Shown here piece after piece: positions 42,720 through 51,334 of a stretch of DNA of 51,334 nt (position 1 is the stretch's first letter; every line of letters begins with the position of its first letter). Under the pieces are notes generated by a model. It searched no databases. It was not told the origin of the DNA and worked only from the letters and a program-made list of their open reading frames with translations. The stretch is from assembly GCF_001517915.1 (NCBI RefSeq), contig NZ_LOQI01000003.1:1-51334 (forward strand). The letters run 5' to 3'. The translations under genes and the position numbers were made by a program. The DNA comes from Oceanivirga salmonicida. Its GTDB lineage: Bacteria; Fusobacteriota; Fusobacteriia; Fusobacteriales; Leptotrichiaceae.

Positions 42720-45242
42720 ATGTCAGATAAAATAAATGAAAATAACGAAGAAGAAATAAAAGATGTAATGTCTACGGATTCTAGAGAACAAGAAATACCA
42801 ATATATATTGAAGATGAAATAAAGGCGTCATATCTTGATTATTCTATGAGTGTAATAGTAAGTAGAGCTTTACCTGATGTAAGAGATGGACTAAAGCCAG
42901 TGCATAGAAGAATACTATTTGCTATGAATGATTTAGGAATGACTAATGATAAGCCATTTAAAAAATCAGCGAGAATCGTTGGGGAAGTTTTAGGTAAGTA
43001 TCACCCACATGGAGATACTGCTGTATATAACTCTATGGTAAGAATGGCACAGGAATTTAATAGTAGATATATGTTAATAGATGGTCATGGTAACTTTGGG
43101 TCAATAGATGGAGATAGTGCTGCTGCAATGAGATATACAGAAGCAAGAATGGCTAAAATTACTAATGAAATTTTAGAAGATATAAATAAAGATACCATAG
43201 ATTTCAGAAAGAACTTTGATGAAAGTTTAGATGAACCAATAGTATTACCTGCAAAATTACCTAATCTATTATTAAATGGAGCAACAGGTATAGCAGTAGG
43301 TATGGCAACTAATATACCACCACATAATTTATCAGAACTTTGTAATGGAATAGTAGCATTAATAGACAATGATAATATTACTATAGATGAATTAATGGAA
43401 CATATACCTGCACCAGATTTTCCAACGGGTGGAATAATAAACGGTAGACAAGGTATAATTGATGCTTATAGAACAGGTAGGGGTAAAATACAACTAGTTG
43501 GTAAATTAAGCATAGAAACTTCTAAAACTGGTAAAAACAGTATAATAATAACAGAGATACCTTTCCAAGTTAATAAATCTAAATTAATAGAAAAAATAGC
43601 AGATTTAGTAAGACAAAAGAAAATATCAGGAATTACTGAATTAAGAGATGAGTCTGATAGAGATGGTATAAGAATAGTTATAGAAGTTAAAAAAGGAGAA
43701 GAACCTGAATTAATACTTAATATGCTATATAAATATACTGATTTACAAACTACTTTTGGTGTAATAATGTTAGCCTTAGTAAAAAATATTCCAAGAGTTT
43801 TAAATTTAAAACAAATTCTAAAAAAATATTTAGAGCATAGATATGAAGTAATAGTTAGAAGAACTAACTTTGACTTAGAAAAAACTAAGAGAAGAGCTCA
43901 TATATTAGAAGGATTTAGAATAGCACTAGACAGTATAGATGAAATTATAGTTTTAATTAAAAAGAGTCCAGATGGAAATGTTGCCAGAGATAATTTAATG
44001 GCAGAATATGGATTTAGTGAAATTCAAGCCAAAGCCATATTAGATATGAGATTACAAAGATTAACTGGTTTGGAAAGAGAAAAAATAGAGCAAGAGTATA
44101 ATGATTTATTAGCTTTAATAGCAGAATTACAATCTATATTAGATTCAGATGAAAAGATATATGGAATAATTAAGCAAGAAGTAATAGATATTAAGACTAG
44201 TTATGGAGATAAGAGAAGAACTGAGATACAAGATAGAAGAAATGATATAGACATAGAAGACCTTATAAAAGAAGAAGAAGTTGTTGTAACAATAACTAAT
44301 AAAGGTTATGTTAAAAGAGTTTCATCTGATACATATAGACTTCAAAAAAGAGGTGGCGTAGGAGTTAATTCTACTAATACCATAGAAGATGATGAAGTTA
44401 AAGATATATATACAGTTAAGACTCTAGATAGATTATTAATCTTTACTGATAAAGGTAAGGTATATAATATTAAAGTTTATGAAATACCAGAAGCAAGTAA
44501 ACAAGCTCGTGGTAAACTTATAAGTAATATTATTAATCTTGATGATGGAGAAAATGTAAGTGCTATATTAAATACGGTAGGAGCAACTAAGACTTCAGAA
44601 ATATTCTTTTTAACTAAAAATGGTATTGCAAAGAGAACTAAGATGGAAATGTTTGAAAGCATTAACAAAACTGGTAAGATAGCAATTACCCTTAAAGATA
44701 ATGATGAATTAGTATTTGTTGATTTCTCTCGCGGCTTAGATGATGAAATATTTGTAGCAACTAAAAAAGGTATGGCTATAAGATTTAAAGAATCTGATGT
44801 AAGAACTATGGGAAGAAGTGCTAGCGGTGTTAAGGCTATAAATCTTAAAAAAGATGATATAGTAACATCAGCATGTGTAATAGATACAAGTAGTGAACTT
44901 AAAAATTGTGAAGTTTTAACTATTTCATCAGAAGGATTTGGTAAGAGAACGAATTTATCTGAATACCATGTTCAAAAAAGAGGTGGAAAAGGAGTTAAAA
45001 ACTTTAAGATTAGTAAGAAAACTGGTGATGTAGTAAGTTCATTATTAATAGATAATACTGATGTTAATAGAGAAATATTATTAATAACAAAAGATGGAAC
45101 ATTAATAAGAACTAAAATAAAACAAATTTCAACATATAGTAGAGCAACTTCAGGAGTAATAGTAATTAAACCTAGAATTGGAGATTATGTAACATCCATA
45201 GCAATGACTTTGGAAGGTGATGAAAATGTCAATGAAGACTAA
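42720..45242 (+). CDS. gyrA: DNA gyrase subunit A
   Basis: The 840-residue subunit cleaves and religates DNA. Visible are [28 protein letters not shown], the active Tyr in [11 protein letters not shown], and [16 protein letters not shown]. The C-terminal beta-pinwheel carries a GyrA-box-like QKRGGVG in its first blade and QKRGGKG later. In the quinolone-resistance region [17 protein letters not shown], residues equivalent to E. coli Ser83 and Asp87 are Thr100 and Asn104. The start at 42720 is 6 nt after AGGAG; the ATG at 42714 abuts it. The 3' end overlaps the next gene by 17 nt. Confidence 0.95.
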   Translation: MSDKINENNEEEIKDVMSTDSREQEIPIYIEDEIKASYLDYSMSVIVSRALPDVRDGLKPVHRRILFAMNDLGMTNDKPFKKSARIVGEVLGKYHPHGDTAVYNSMVRMAQEFNSRYMLIDGHGNFGSIDGDSAAAMRYTEARMAKITNEILEDINKDTIDFRKNFDESLDEPIVLPAKLPNLLLNGATGIAVGMATNIPPHNLSELCNGIVALIDNDNITIDELMEHIPAPDFPTGGIINGRQGIIDAYRTGRGKIQLVGKLSIETSKTGKNSIIITEIPFQVNKSKLIEKIADLVRQKKISGITELRDESDRDGIRIVIEVKKGEEPELILNMLYKYTDLQTTFGVIMLALVKNIPRVLNLKQILKKYLEHRYEVIVRRTNFDLEKTKRRAHILEGFRIALDSIDEIIVLIKKSPDGNVARDNLMAEYGFSEIQAKAILDMRLQRLTGLEREKIEQEYNDLLALIAELQSILDSDEKIYGIIKQEVIDIKTSYGDKRRTEIQDRRNDIDIEDLIKEEEVVVTITNKGYVKRVSSDTYRLQKRGGVGVNSTNTIEDDEVKDIYTVKTLDRLLIFTDKGKVYNIKVYEIPEASKQARGKLISNIINLDDGENVSAILNTVGATKTSEIFFLTKNGIAKRTKMEMFESINKTGKIAITLKDNDELVFVDFSRGLDDEIFVATKKGMAIRFKESDVRTMGRSASGVKAINLKKDDIVTSACVIDTSSELKNCEVLTISSEGFGKRTNLSEYHVQKRGGKGVKNFKISKKTGDVVSSLLIDNTDVNREILLITKDGTLIRTKIKQISTYSRATSGVIVIKPRIGDYVTSIAMTLEGDENVNED

Positions 45243-45999
45243 AAAAAGAGTACTATTTTCTATAAGTAAGAAAAGTGAAATAGATGCTGCTTTTAATTTC
45301 TCAAGAGCCATAAAAAAACATTTTGAAAATGTAGAAACATGTGTAGTTTATGTAAAAGATATAACTAAATATGAAATTTTTCAAAATAATATAAATGGTT
45401 ATACTATGACTAATGCTGCAACTATGGTTATGGGAGAATATAAAGGAATAGAAGATAATTTTTATGAAGAAATAAAAGAGAAAGCTAAAAATTATTTTGA
45501 TAAAGTATATAGTGTAACAGGCGAAGCCATGGAAGTTATAACAGAAGAAATGAAAGCATATGATTTATTAGTTATAGTTCGTGATGAAGGAAATATTACT
45601 TCATCACTTACTGATGTTATAAGATCACATTATAAACCTTTGGTTATAATACATGAAAATGGTAAAGAATTTAAATTCGATAAAATATTAATGTTAAATG
45701 ATGGTGGTTATAAGGTTAATAAATCAGTATTTTCATATTTTAATATATTTGGAGAAAGAAATGTAGATGTATTAAGAGTAAATGTTGAAGATAGAGATAG
45801 ACTTACTGAAAGATTTGGAGATATTTGTAATTTAATACATGAAAATGGAAATGAAGTAGAAATAATAAGTAAATATATACCTAATTATGATATTATACTT
45901 ATGGGTGGACTTAATTACCCAGCATTTTTTGAGAGATTTACAGGACAAACAGGTTTAAAGATAATAGAATTATCAACTAAGCCAATATTCATTGGTTAG
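45226..45999 (+). CDS. Unknown protein with universal-stress-protein-like architecture
   Basis: The 257-residue protein has alternating strand/helix units: [47 protein letters not shown], then [22 protein letters not shown] and [37 protein letters not shown]. This reads like two adenine-nucleotide alpha-hydrolase (USP) folds in tandem, the second ending with a shortened G-x2-G-x9-G type nucleotide motif. The assignment is tentative. The start at 45226, inside gyrA, has GGAAGG about 8 nt upstream. Its coupling to gyrA is striking but unexplained. Confidence 0.6.
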   Translation: MSMKTKKRVLFSISKKSEIDAAFNFSRAIKKHFENVETCVVYVKDITKYEIFQNNINGYTMTNAATMVMGEYKGIEDNFYEEIKEKAKNYFDKVYSVTGEAMEVITEEMKAYDLLVIVRDEGNITSSLTDVIRSHYKPLVIIHENGKEFKFDKILMLNDGGYKVNKSVFSYFNIFGERNVDVLRVNVEDRDRLTERFGDICNLIHENGNEVEIISKYIPNYDIILMGGLNYPAFFERFTGQTGLKIIELSTKPIFIG

Positions 46000-46007
46000 G
46001 AGTATAT

Positions 46008-47360
46008 ATGAGAAATAAATTAAATTTAAAAGTTAAAGCATTTGAAACAAGTATTATTTGGGTATTACTTGCAAGTTTAATTTCTGGATTACTACTTTTA
46101 GGTAAATTACTTACTATGCGTAATAATTACATAAGCTTTAAAATGCATGTATTTAATTTTGAAGATTTAGTAAATGAAATGTCTAAATATATGAATACAT
46201 TAAAAGATTTAGAAGTATTACTGCAAATATATAGAATTTCAATATTGATACTTTGTATAGTTATAGCATTTTTCATAATTTATAGAATAGCAACAAAAGA
46301 AATTTTTAAATTAACGAAGTTTAGTTTTATAATATCTTTTATAACATTAATGTTTTCTTGCTATTTAGTATATATTACAAAAGATATATTTTATGCTTTA
46401 AAAACATTAAATAACAGATTATATGATACAGATTTTTCAAAGATAGCATATCTTGCATCTAAGTTTCAAAAGATAAAAAATATTAGATATATTGCAATAA
46501 CAATATTTTTCTTAGTTTTAGCATTAACAATAATTGCTTTAATAATTAATATTTATGAAGCGACTAAAAAAAGTGATATAGTATTGTTTCCAACAGTAAA
46601 TTCTGCTATTTTATCAATTAGTGTAATAACTTTTTTAATTTTAATTTTTGTAACATATAGAATTAATGCAGGGAGTAATATAATAAGGCCGTTTGACTAT
46701 ATCATGATAGAATATGATACAGATGATAATGAAAATATAATTCCATATGCAAAAATTGATATCAAGAAAATTGAAAAAAAATATGTTGATCCATATATAA
46801 AAGATTTTTTAAAAACAGGATTAATATATGAAATTAAATCTAATAGAAAATACAATAATAAGTCGTTTTTAGATATTAAGGTTGCTTATGATATAGAAAA
46901 AGCAGAAGATTTAAAATTAAGTTTAAGAGAAACTGAAAAGAAAATATTACTTAAAGAGAAAGTTAGCATAGCAAAAAATAATGATGAAATTGATAAAGAA
47001 AAATTATTAAAAAAAATTGATAAAAAAGATACTAGATATATATCTAATGCTGATAGTGAACTAACTTTTAATAAGTTATTTTATTCAAAAGATAAAAATG
47101 GTAATTTAGAAGTGTATTTTATACAAAAAATTTCTGTTGATATATTGTCTAATACAGAATTAAATGAAATAGAAAAATCAGGTATAAATAAACTTGATGG
47201 ACTTATTTATAGAATGGTATATTTAGGAAATGTATATATAAATGAGAAAAAAGATATATTATCATATAATGGTATAAATAAAAAGGATTTAATAAAACAT
47301 ATAAAACAGGAATCAGAATTTAATGAATATTTAAGAGAGATGAATATAAAGGAATTTTAG
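46008..47360 (+). CDS. Unknown membrane protein with large soluble C-terminal domain
   Basis: The 450-residue protein has about five membrane segments in its first half (starting near residues 15, 76, 104, 161 and 197) and a long charged C-terminal domain (about 220-450, rich in Lys, Glu and Asp) with no recognised motif. The segment around residues 37-73 (SFKMHVFNFEDLVNEMSKYM) is a probable extracytoplasmic or amphipathic loop. GGAG lies 5 nt before the ATG. It sits between the USP-like gene and pheS in a continuous operon (8- and 11-nt gaps). No family is assigned. Confidence 0.65.
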   Translation: MRNKLNLKVKAFETSIIWVLLASLISGLLLLGKLLTMRNNYISFKMHVFNFEDLVNEMSKYMNTLKDLEVLLQIYRISILILCIVIAFFIIYRIATKEIFKLTKFSFIISFITLMFSCYLVYITKDIFYALKTLNNRLYDTDFSKIAYLASKFQKIKNIRYIAITIFFLVLALTIIALIINIYEATKKSDIVLFPTVNSAILSISVITFLILIFVTYRINAGSNIIRPFDYIMIEYDTDDNENIIPYAKIDIKKIEKKYVDPYIKDFLKTGLIYEIKSNRKYNNKSFLDIKVAYDIEKAEDLKLSLRETEKKILLKEKVSIAKNNDEIDKEKLLKKIDKKDTRYISNADSELTFNKLFYSKDKNGNLEVYFIQKISVDILSNTELNEIEKSGINKLDGLIYRMVYLGNVYINEKKDILSYNGINKKDLIKHIKQESEFNEYLREMNIKEF

Positions 47361-47371
47361 AAAGGGTTTAA

Positions 47372-48388
47372 ATGAAGGAGAAGTTAAAAGTTCTTACTGA
47401 GCAATTACATAAAAGACTAGAAGAAGTTCTTGATATGGAAGAGTTAAATGAGATAAGAATAAAAGCACTTGGTAAAAAAAGTGAAATAAATGCTCTTATG
47501 AAAGAAATGGCAAAACTTACTCAAGATGAGAGAAAAGCTTTTGGTCAAATAATAAACGAAGTTAAATCAGAATTGCAAAATAGAATTGAGCAAAAAACAT
47601 TTGAAATAAAAGAAATATTAAAGAAAAAAAGAATAAAAGAAGAAACTATAGATATTAGTTTACCAGGTAAAAAAACTAATTTAGGAAGTCTTCACCCTAT
47701 AACTAAAACTATGTCAGAAATAAAAGAAATTGTTTCTAATATGGGATTTGATATAGTAGATGGACCTGAAATAGAATTAGTTAAGTATAATTTTGATGCA
47801 CTTAATATTCCTACAACACACCCATCAAGAGAAAAAACAGATACTTTCTATATAGATAATGACTTACTATTAAGAACACAAACTTCACCTATGCAAATTA
47901 GGTATATGTTAGAAAATGAACCACCATTTAGAATGATTTCACTTGGTAAGGTATATAGACCTGATTATGATGTTTCTCATACACCTATGTTTCATCAAGT
48001 TGAAGGACTTATGGTAGGAGAAGATGTTTCTTTTGCTAACTTTAAGGCATTACTTGAATTAATTGTAAAAAGAATATTCGGGGAAGATAGAAATGTAAGA
48101 TTTAGACCGCATTTTTTCCCATTCACTGAGCCTAGTGCTGAAATGGATGTTGAATGTGGTATATGCAAAGGTTCTGGCTGTAGACTTTGTAAGGGTACAG
48201 GTTGGCTAGAAATACTAGGTAGTGGTATGGTTAATAACAAGGTATTAGAAGCTGGTGGTATAGACTCTACGAAGTATCAAGGATTTGCCTTTGGTATAGG
48301 TATAGAAAGAGTAACTATGCTTAAATATGGTATAGATGATTTAAGATCATTTTTTGAAAATGATATAAGATTTTTAGAGCAGTTTTAG
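47372..48388 (+). CDS. pheS: Phenylalanine-tRNA ligase alpha subunit
   Basis: The 338-residue class II subunit charges tRNA-Phe in an alpha2beta2 complex with PheT. It has an N-terminal coiled coil (about 1-85), motif 1 around GSLHPITKTMSEIKEIVSNMGF, motif 2 in FRMISLGKVYRPDYDVSHTPMFHQVEGL, FRPHFFPFTEPSAEMDV and motif 3 GFAFGIGIERVTMLKYGI. A four-Cys cluster (C-x2-C-x4-C-x2-C, in VECGICKGSGCRLCKGTGW) occurs as in some bacterial PheS and could bind zinc. The Ala of GFAFGIGIER is the wild-type residue. AAAGGG precedes the ATG; pheT follows after 10 nt. Confidence 0.97.
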   Translation: MKEKLKVLTEQLHKRLEEVLDMEELNEIRIKALGKKSEINALMKEMAKLTQDERKAFGQIINEVKSELQNRIEQKTFEIKEILKKKRIKEETIDISLPGKKTNLGSLHPITKTMSEIKEIVSNMGFDIVDGPEIELVKYNFDALNIPTTHPSREKTDTFYIDNDLLLRTQTSPMQIRYMLENEPPFRMISLGKVYRPDYDVSHTPMFHQVEGLMVGEDVSFANFKALLELIVKRIFGEDRNVRFRPHFFPFTEPSAEMDVECGICKGSGCRLCKGTGWLEILGSGMVNNKVLEAGGIDSTKYQGFAFGIGIERVTMLKYGIDDLRSFFENDIRFLEQF

Positions 48389-48398
48389 GGGGGTAGAG

Positions 48399-50777
48399 AT
48401 GTTAATTTCTTTAAATTGGTTAAACCAGTATGTAGATATTAAAGATAAAGATATTAATGAGCTAGAAAATGCTCTAACAATGATAGGTCAAGAAGTAGAA
48501 AAAATAGAAAATAAATATGGACATTTAGATAAGGTTTTAACCGCTAAAATAGTTAAGTATGAAATGCACCCAGATTCAGACCATTTAACTATTTGTCAAG
48601 TTGATAATGGAACTGAAATTTTGCAAGTAGTTTGTGGTGCACCTAATCATAAAGAAGGCGACATAGTTGCTATGGCACAAATAGGTGCTAAATTAGGAGA
48701 AGATTTCATTATAAAAAAAGGTAAAATAAGAGGAGAAGCATCAAACGGTATGCTTTGTTCACTCGCTGAATTAGGTTTAGGAGATGAAGCAGATGGTATT
48801 ATGATACTACCTAAAGATACTCCGTTAGGTGTGCCTATTAATAAACTATACGATAAAGATGATATAGTTTTTGAATTAGAAATAACACCAAATAGACCTG
48901 ATTGTTTATCGTATATGGGTATTGCAAGAGAATTATCTGCTTACTATAATTTACCATTAAAAAAACCTGACACTAAAATAATGTCAGAAATAGATAAAAC
49001 AAATTATTCTACTGTAAATATAGACAATGCCAATATTTCTAAAAGATATATGACAAGAATAATAGAAGGTGTTAAAGTAACTGATAGTCCAAAATGGCTT
49101 AAAGATAAATTAGAAGTATTGGGCATGAAAAGTGTAAATAACATAGTAGATGCTTCAAATTTTGTAATGCTAGAACTTAATCAACCAAATCATATTTTTG
49201 ATTTAGATAAGATAGATAGCAATATAATAATAAGAAATGCAAAAGAAAATGAAAAAATTATTACATTAGATGATAATGAATTAGAATTAGATACTAATGA
49301 TATAGTTGTAAGTTCTAATAATGAAGTTATAGCATTAGCAGGAGTTATGGGTTCTAAAAAACATTCAGTAACTAATGAGACTACAAATATATTATTAGAA
49401 GTGGCACATTTTGATTCACAAAGTGTTAGAAAAACAAGTAGAAAATTTGCTATAATTTCTGAATCTTCATATAGATTTGAGCGTAGTGTAGATATAGAAA
49501 ATCAAATAAATGTAATAAATAGACTTGCTAATGTAATAGTAGAAGTAGCGGGTGGAAAAGTTTTAAATGGTATAGTATATAAATATCTAGAAAAACAAAC
49601 TGTAAATACAACTAGTCTTGATTTAGAAAGATTATATAGATTTATAGGTAAAAATATAGGAAAAGAAAAAGTTATTAGTATATTAGAAAACTTAGAAATA
49701 AAGGTGGTAGATAAAGTAGACACATTAGAATTAACACCACCAACTTATAGACAAGACCTATTATTAGAACAAGACTATTTTGAAGAAGTAATAAGAATGT
49801 ATGGATTTGATAACATAGAAAATATACTTCCTAAATTAGATATAAAAGAAAATAAGGTAATAGATACTACGGCTCTAAATTATAGGTTAAAAAATATATG
49901 TTCTTCAATTGGTTTAAGAGAAGTAATAAACTATAGTTTTATACCTAAAAAAGCTTATGAAATGACTAAGCAAAGTTTAGAGGATACAATAGAAATTGAA
50001 AACCCTATAACAGAAGATTTTGCTATTATGCGTAAGAGTTTAATGTTTAGTTTACTAAAAAATGTTAAAGACAACTTTAATAGAAGTTTTAATGATATTA
50101 AACTATTTGAAGTGAGTAAAACTTTTGAAAAGAAAAATGACGAAATACTTGAATCTACTAAATTAGGAGTAGTATTAGCAGGAAGTAAAGATAAGAATAT
50201 TTATGCTAATGAGTTAGTTTATGACTTTTATGATATAAAAGGTATAGTAGAAAGTATTTTAGAAAGTCTTAATGTAACTTCATATAAAGTATTAAGGACT
50301 GATAATGAAAGTCTACATACTGGTCGTGGAGCTGATATATTCATAGGTAGAGATTTAATAGGAAGTTTTGGAGAAATACACCCTGATTTAGATGAAAACT
50401 TTGATTTTGATGGTAAGAAAGTAATGTATTTTGAATTAGATATAGAGAAAATTAAAAAATATATGAAAGATAGTATAAAATATCAAAGTATAAGTAAGTA
50501 TCAAGTAGCTACTAGAGATTTAGCCTTTGTGGTTGGAGAAAGAGTATTAGTAGGAGATGCTATTAAGTCTATAGAAAAAATAGATAAAATAGTAAAAAAA
50601 ATACATTTATTCGATATTTATCAAGGTATAGGCATTGAAAAAGGTTGTAAGAGTTTTGCGATAAGTATACTTATGAGAGATGAAAATAAGACATTAGAAG
50701 AAAAAGAAATAAATTCTGTTTTAGATAAAATTATAGCGAAATTATCAAAAGAGTATGGTGCAGTTATAAGAAAGTAG
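48399..50777 (+). CDS. pheT: Phenylalanine-tRNA ligase beta subunit
   Basis: The 792-residue subunit has an EMAP/OB-fold tRNA-binding domain (about 40-150, TICQVDNGTEILQVVCGAPNHKEGDIVAMAQIGAKL). The B3/B4 editing domain (about 210-370), the B5 domain (about 400-470) and the catalytic-like core follow. A C-terminal anticodon-binding ferredoxin-like domain (about 700-792, SKYQVATRDLAFVV) completes the protein. Domain order and length match bacterial PheT. AGGGGGG lies upstream of the ATG. It is co-transcribed with pheS and followed after 8 nt by a lipoprotein gene. Confidence 0.97.
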   Translation: MLISLNWLNQYVDIKDKDINELENALTMIGQEVEKIENKYGHLDKVLTAKIVKYEMHPDSDHLTICQVDNGTEILQVVCGAPNHKEGDIVAMAQIGAKLGEDFIIKKGKIRGEASNGMLCSLAELGLGDEADGIMILPKDTPLGVPINKLYDKDDIVFELEITPNRPDCLSYMGIARELSAYYNLPLKKPDTKIMSEIDKTNYSTVNIDNANISKRYMTRIIEGVKVTDSPKWLKDKLEVLGMKSVNNIVDASNFVMLELNQPNHIFDLDKIDSNIIIRNAKENEKIITLDDNELELDTNDIVVSSNNEVIALAGVMGSKKHSVTNETTNILLEVAHFDSQSVRKTSRKFAIISESSYRFERSVDIENQINVINRLANVIVEVAGGKVLNGIVYKYLEKQTVNTTSLDLERLYRFIGKNIGKEKVISILENLEIKVVDKVDTLELTPPTYRQDLLLEQDYFEEVIRMYGFDNIENILPKLDIKENKVIDTTALNYRLKNICSSIGLREVINYSFIPKKAYEMTKQSLEDTIEIENPITEDFAIMRKSLMFSLLKNVKDNFNRSFNDIKLFEVSKTFEKKNDEILESTKLGVVLAGSKDKNIYANELVYDFYDIKGIVESILESLNVTSYKVLRTDNESLHTGRGADIFIGRDLIGSFGEIHPDLDENFDFDGKKVMYFELDIEKIKKYMKDSIKYQSISKYQVATRDLAFVVGERVLVGDAIKSIEKIDKIVKKIHLFDIYQGIGIEKGCKSFAISILMRDENKTLEEKEINSVLDKIIAKLSKEYGAVIRK

Positions 50778-50785
50778 AGGGAAAT

Positions 50786-51238
50786 ATGAAAAAGAGTATA
50801 ATGACAGTTATTATAGTTTTAATGACTATGGCTTGTTCAGGTATTAATTCTAATATATATATTCCGAATTTCTACATAAATAAAAAAGCAAATGAAAAAA
50901 TATATATTAAAGAAAATTTAATAGCAGATTTAGAAGTTAAAAATGTTGATACTAGGGTAAAAGATGGAAAAATACATTCAACTTTATCTTATTCTTATGG
51001 TGATACAAAAGGAATAATTAAGGTTGCAACAGGATTATTGATAGAAGGGAATAAACTATATTTAAAAGATGTTGAATTTATTAGAGATAGTCAAGATTCT
51101 ACAATAACAACAGCAATTGAAAAATTAATTTTAAAAGCTATGGAATATAAAGTATTATATGATTTTTCTGAAAGAAATATCATAGTTGATGATATAGAAT
51201 TGACAAATAAAGGAATGACTTTAAAGATAAGTAAGTAG
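50786..51238 (+). CDS. Putative lipoprotein, possibly DUF1439/YceB-like
   Basis: The 150-residue precursor has a lipoprotein signal with Cys17 in MTMACSG. The body shows ENLIADLEVKNVDTRVKDGKIHSTLSYSYG followed by GLLIEGNKLYLKDVEFI and ends in a basic strand. This amphipathic arrangement recalls DUF1439 (YceB) lipoproteins that bind hydrophobic ligands, but the resemblance is from memory and weak. AGAGGGAAAT precedes the ATG 8 nt after pheT. It is the last gene of the gyrBA-pheST operon. Confidence 0.65.
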   Translation: MKKSIMTVIIVLMTMACSGINSNIYIPNFYINKKANEKIYIKENLIADLEVKNVDTRVKDGKIHSTLSYSYGDTKGIIKVATGLLIEGNKLYLKDVEFIRDSQDSTITTAIEKLILKAMEYKVLYDFSERNIIVDDIELTNKGMTLKISK

Positions 51239-51243
51239 TATAG

Positions 51244-51284
51244 AAAAAGAGTATTAGGTATAATTTATCTTAATACTCTTTTTT
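51244..51284 (+). terminator. Terminator of the gyrBA-pheST operon
   Basis: A 13-bp stem (51244-51256 with 51271-51283) with a 14-nt loop and T-run lies 5 nt after the last stop codon. Confidence 0.85.
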
Positions 51285-51334
51285 GATAGTTATTATTTAA
51301 TATGACAATATTTAATGTAAAACGTCACATAAAA

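Noticed and set aside
48166-48205. Zinc-finger insertion or foreign domain in PheS
   Set aside because: The C-x2-C-x4-C-x2-C cluster occurs in the same place in other bacterial PheS proteins as far as I recall, so it is a family variant rather than an insertion.

Overview
The window is a compact, very AT-rich (roughly 27% G+C by eye) bacterial chromosome segment. The cell has an outer membrane: there are seven signal-peptide outer-membrane-type proteins, including one with an OmpA peptidoglycan-binding domain. It also carries traits often seen in Firmicutes or spirochaetes: SpoVG, a complete mevalonate pathway and lactate dehydrogenase. Together these suggest a fermentative, host-associated member of the Fusobacteria, most likely Leptotrichiaceae (Sneathia, Streptobacillus or Leptotrichia-like). 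This assignment is inference from gene content; no 16S gene is present.

Layout. Positions 1-4842 are a minus-strand block: an M24 peptidase, a beta-barrel protein, an orphan ABC ATPase with L-lactate dehydrogenase, and an OmpA-family protein. Positions 4988-15923 are a tight plus-strand run of 13 genes with no clear internal terminator. It is dominated by RNA-modification and maturation genes (mnmA, rsmB, a CCA-adding enzyme fused to a Nudix domain, a SPOUT methyltransferase, rimM, trmD), mixed with unknown membrane or secreted proteins and an orphan DhaM-type phosphocarrier. Positions 16033-23943 hold ptsI, a DJ-1 family protein, a short-chain dehydrogenase, a tandem pair of small beta-barrel proteins, tyrS, a thioredoxin-reductase-like flavoprotein, a YebC protein and a lone PTS EIIA domain. 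After convergent rpmB come two cell-envelope unknowns and a promoter-bearing gap with a small ORF that lacks an ATG.

Positions 26283-33963 are an unbroken operon of six isoprenoid genes (mvaS, mvaA, mevalonate kinase, mvaD, phosphomevalonate kinase, type 2 IPP isomerase) followed by groES-groEL with a 4-nt overlap. Next come ridA (minus), enolase, a CPBP membrane protease homologue, a membrane-anchored esterase-like protein, spoVG and a second tandem pair of the small beta-barrel family. A minus-strand transcription unit (40612-39677) carries tRNAs Glu, Val, Asp, Thr and Tyr, then ybaB, then tRNA-Gln, all with encoded CCA, driven by a near-consensus promoter. The last 10.5 kb is a gyrB-gyrA operon continuing through two uncharacterised genes into pheS-pheT and a lipoprotein.

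Promoters are recognisable: several match TTGAAT or TTGATT, a 17-bp spacer, and TATAAT with an upstream TG. Many genes end in hairpin terminators that contain the stop codon. No insertion sequence, prophage, CRISPR array or canonical defence system was seen. The most unusual items are the CCA-Nudix fusion, the coupling of the mevalonate operon to groESL, an SD-led small ORF with ATT where ATG would be expected, a Shine-Dalgarno separated from its start codon by a perfect hairpin, a mosaic tandem duplication of a secreted protein, and three PTS phosphocarrier proteins with no sugar permease.
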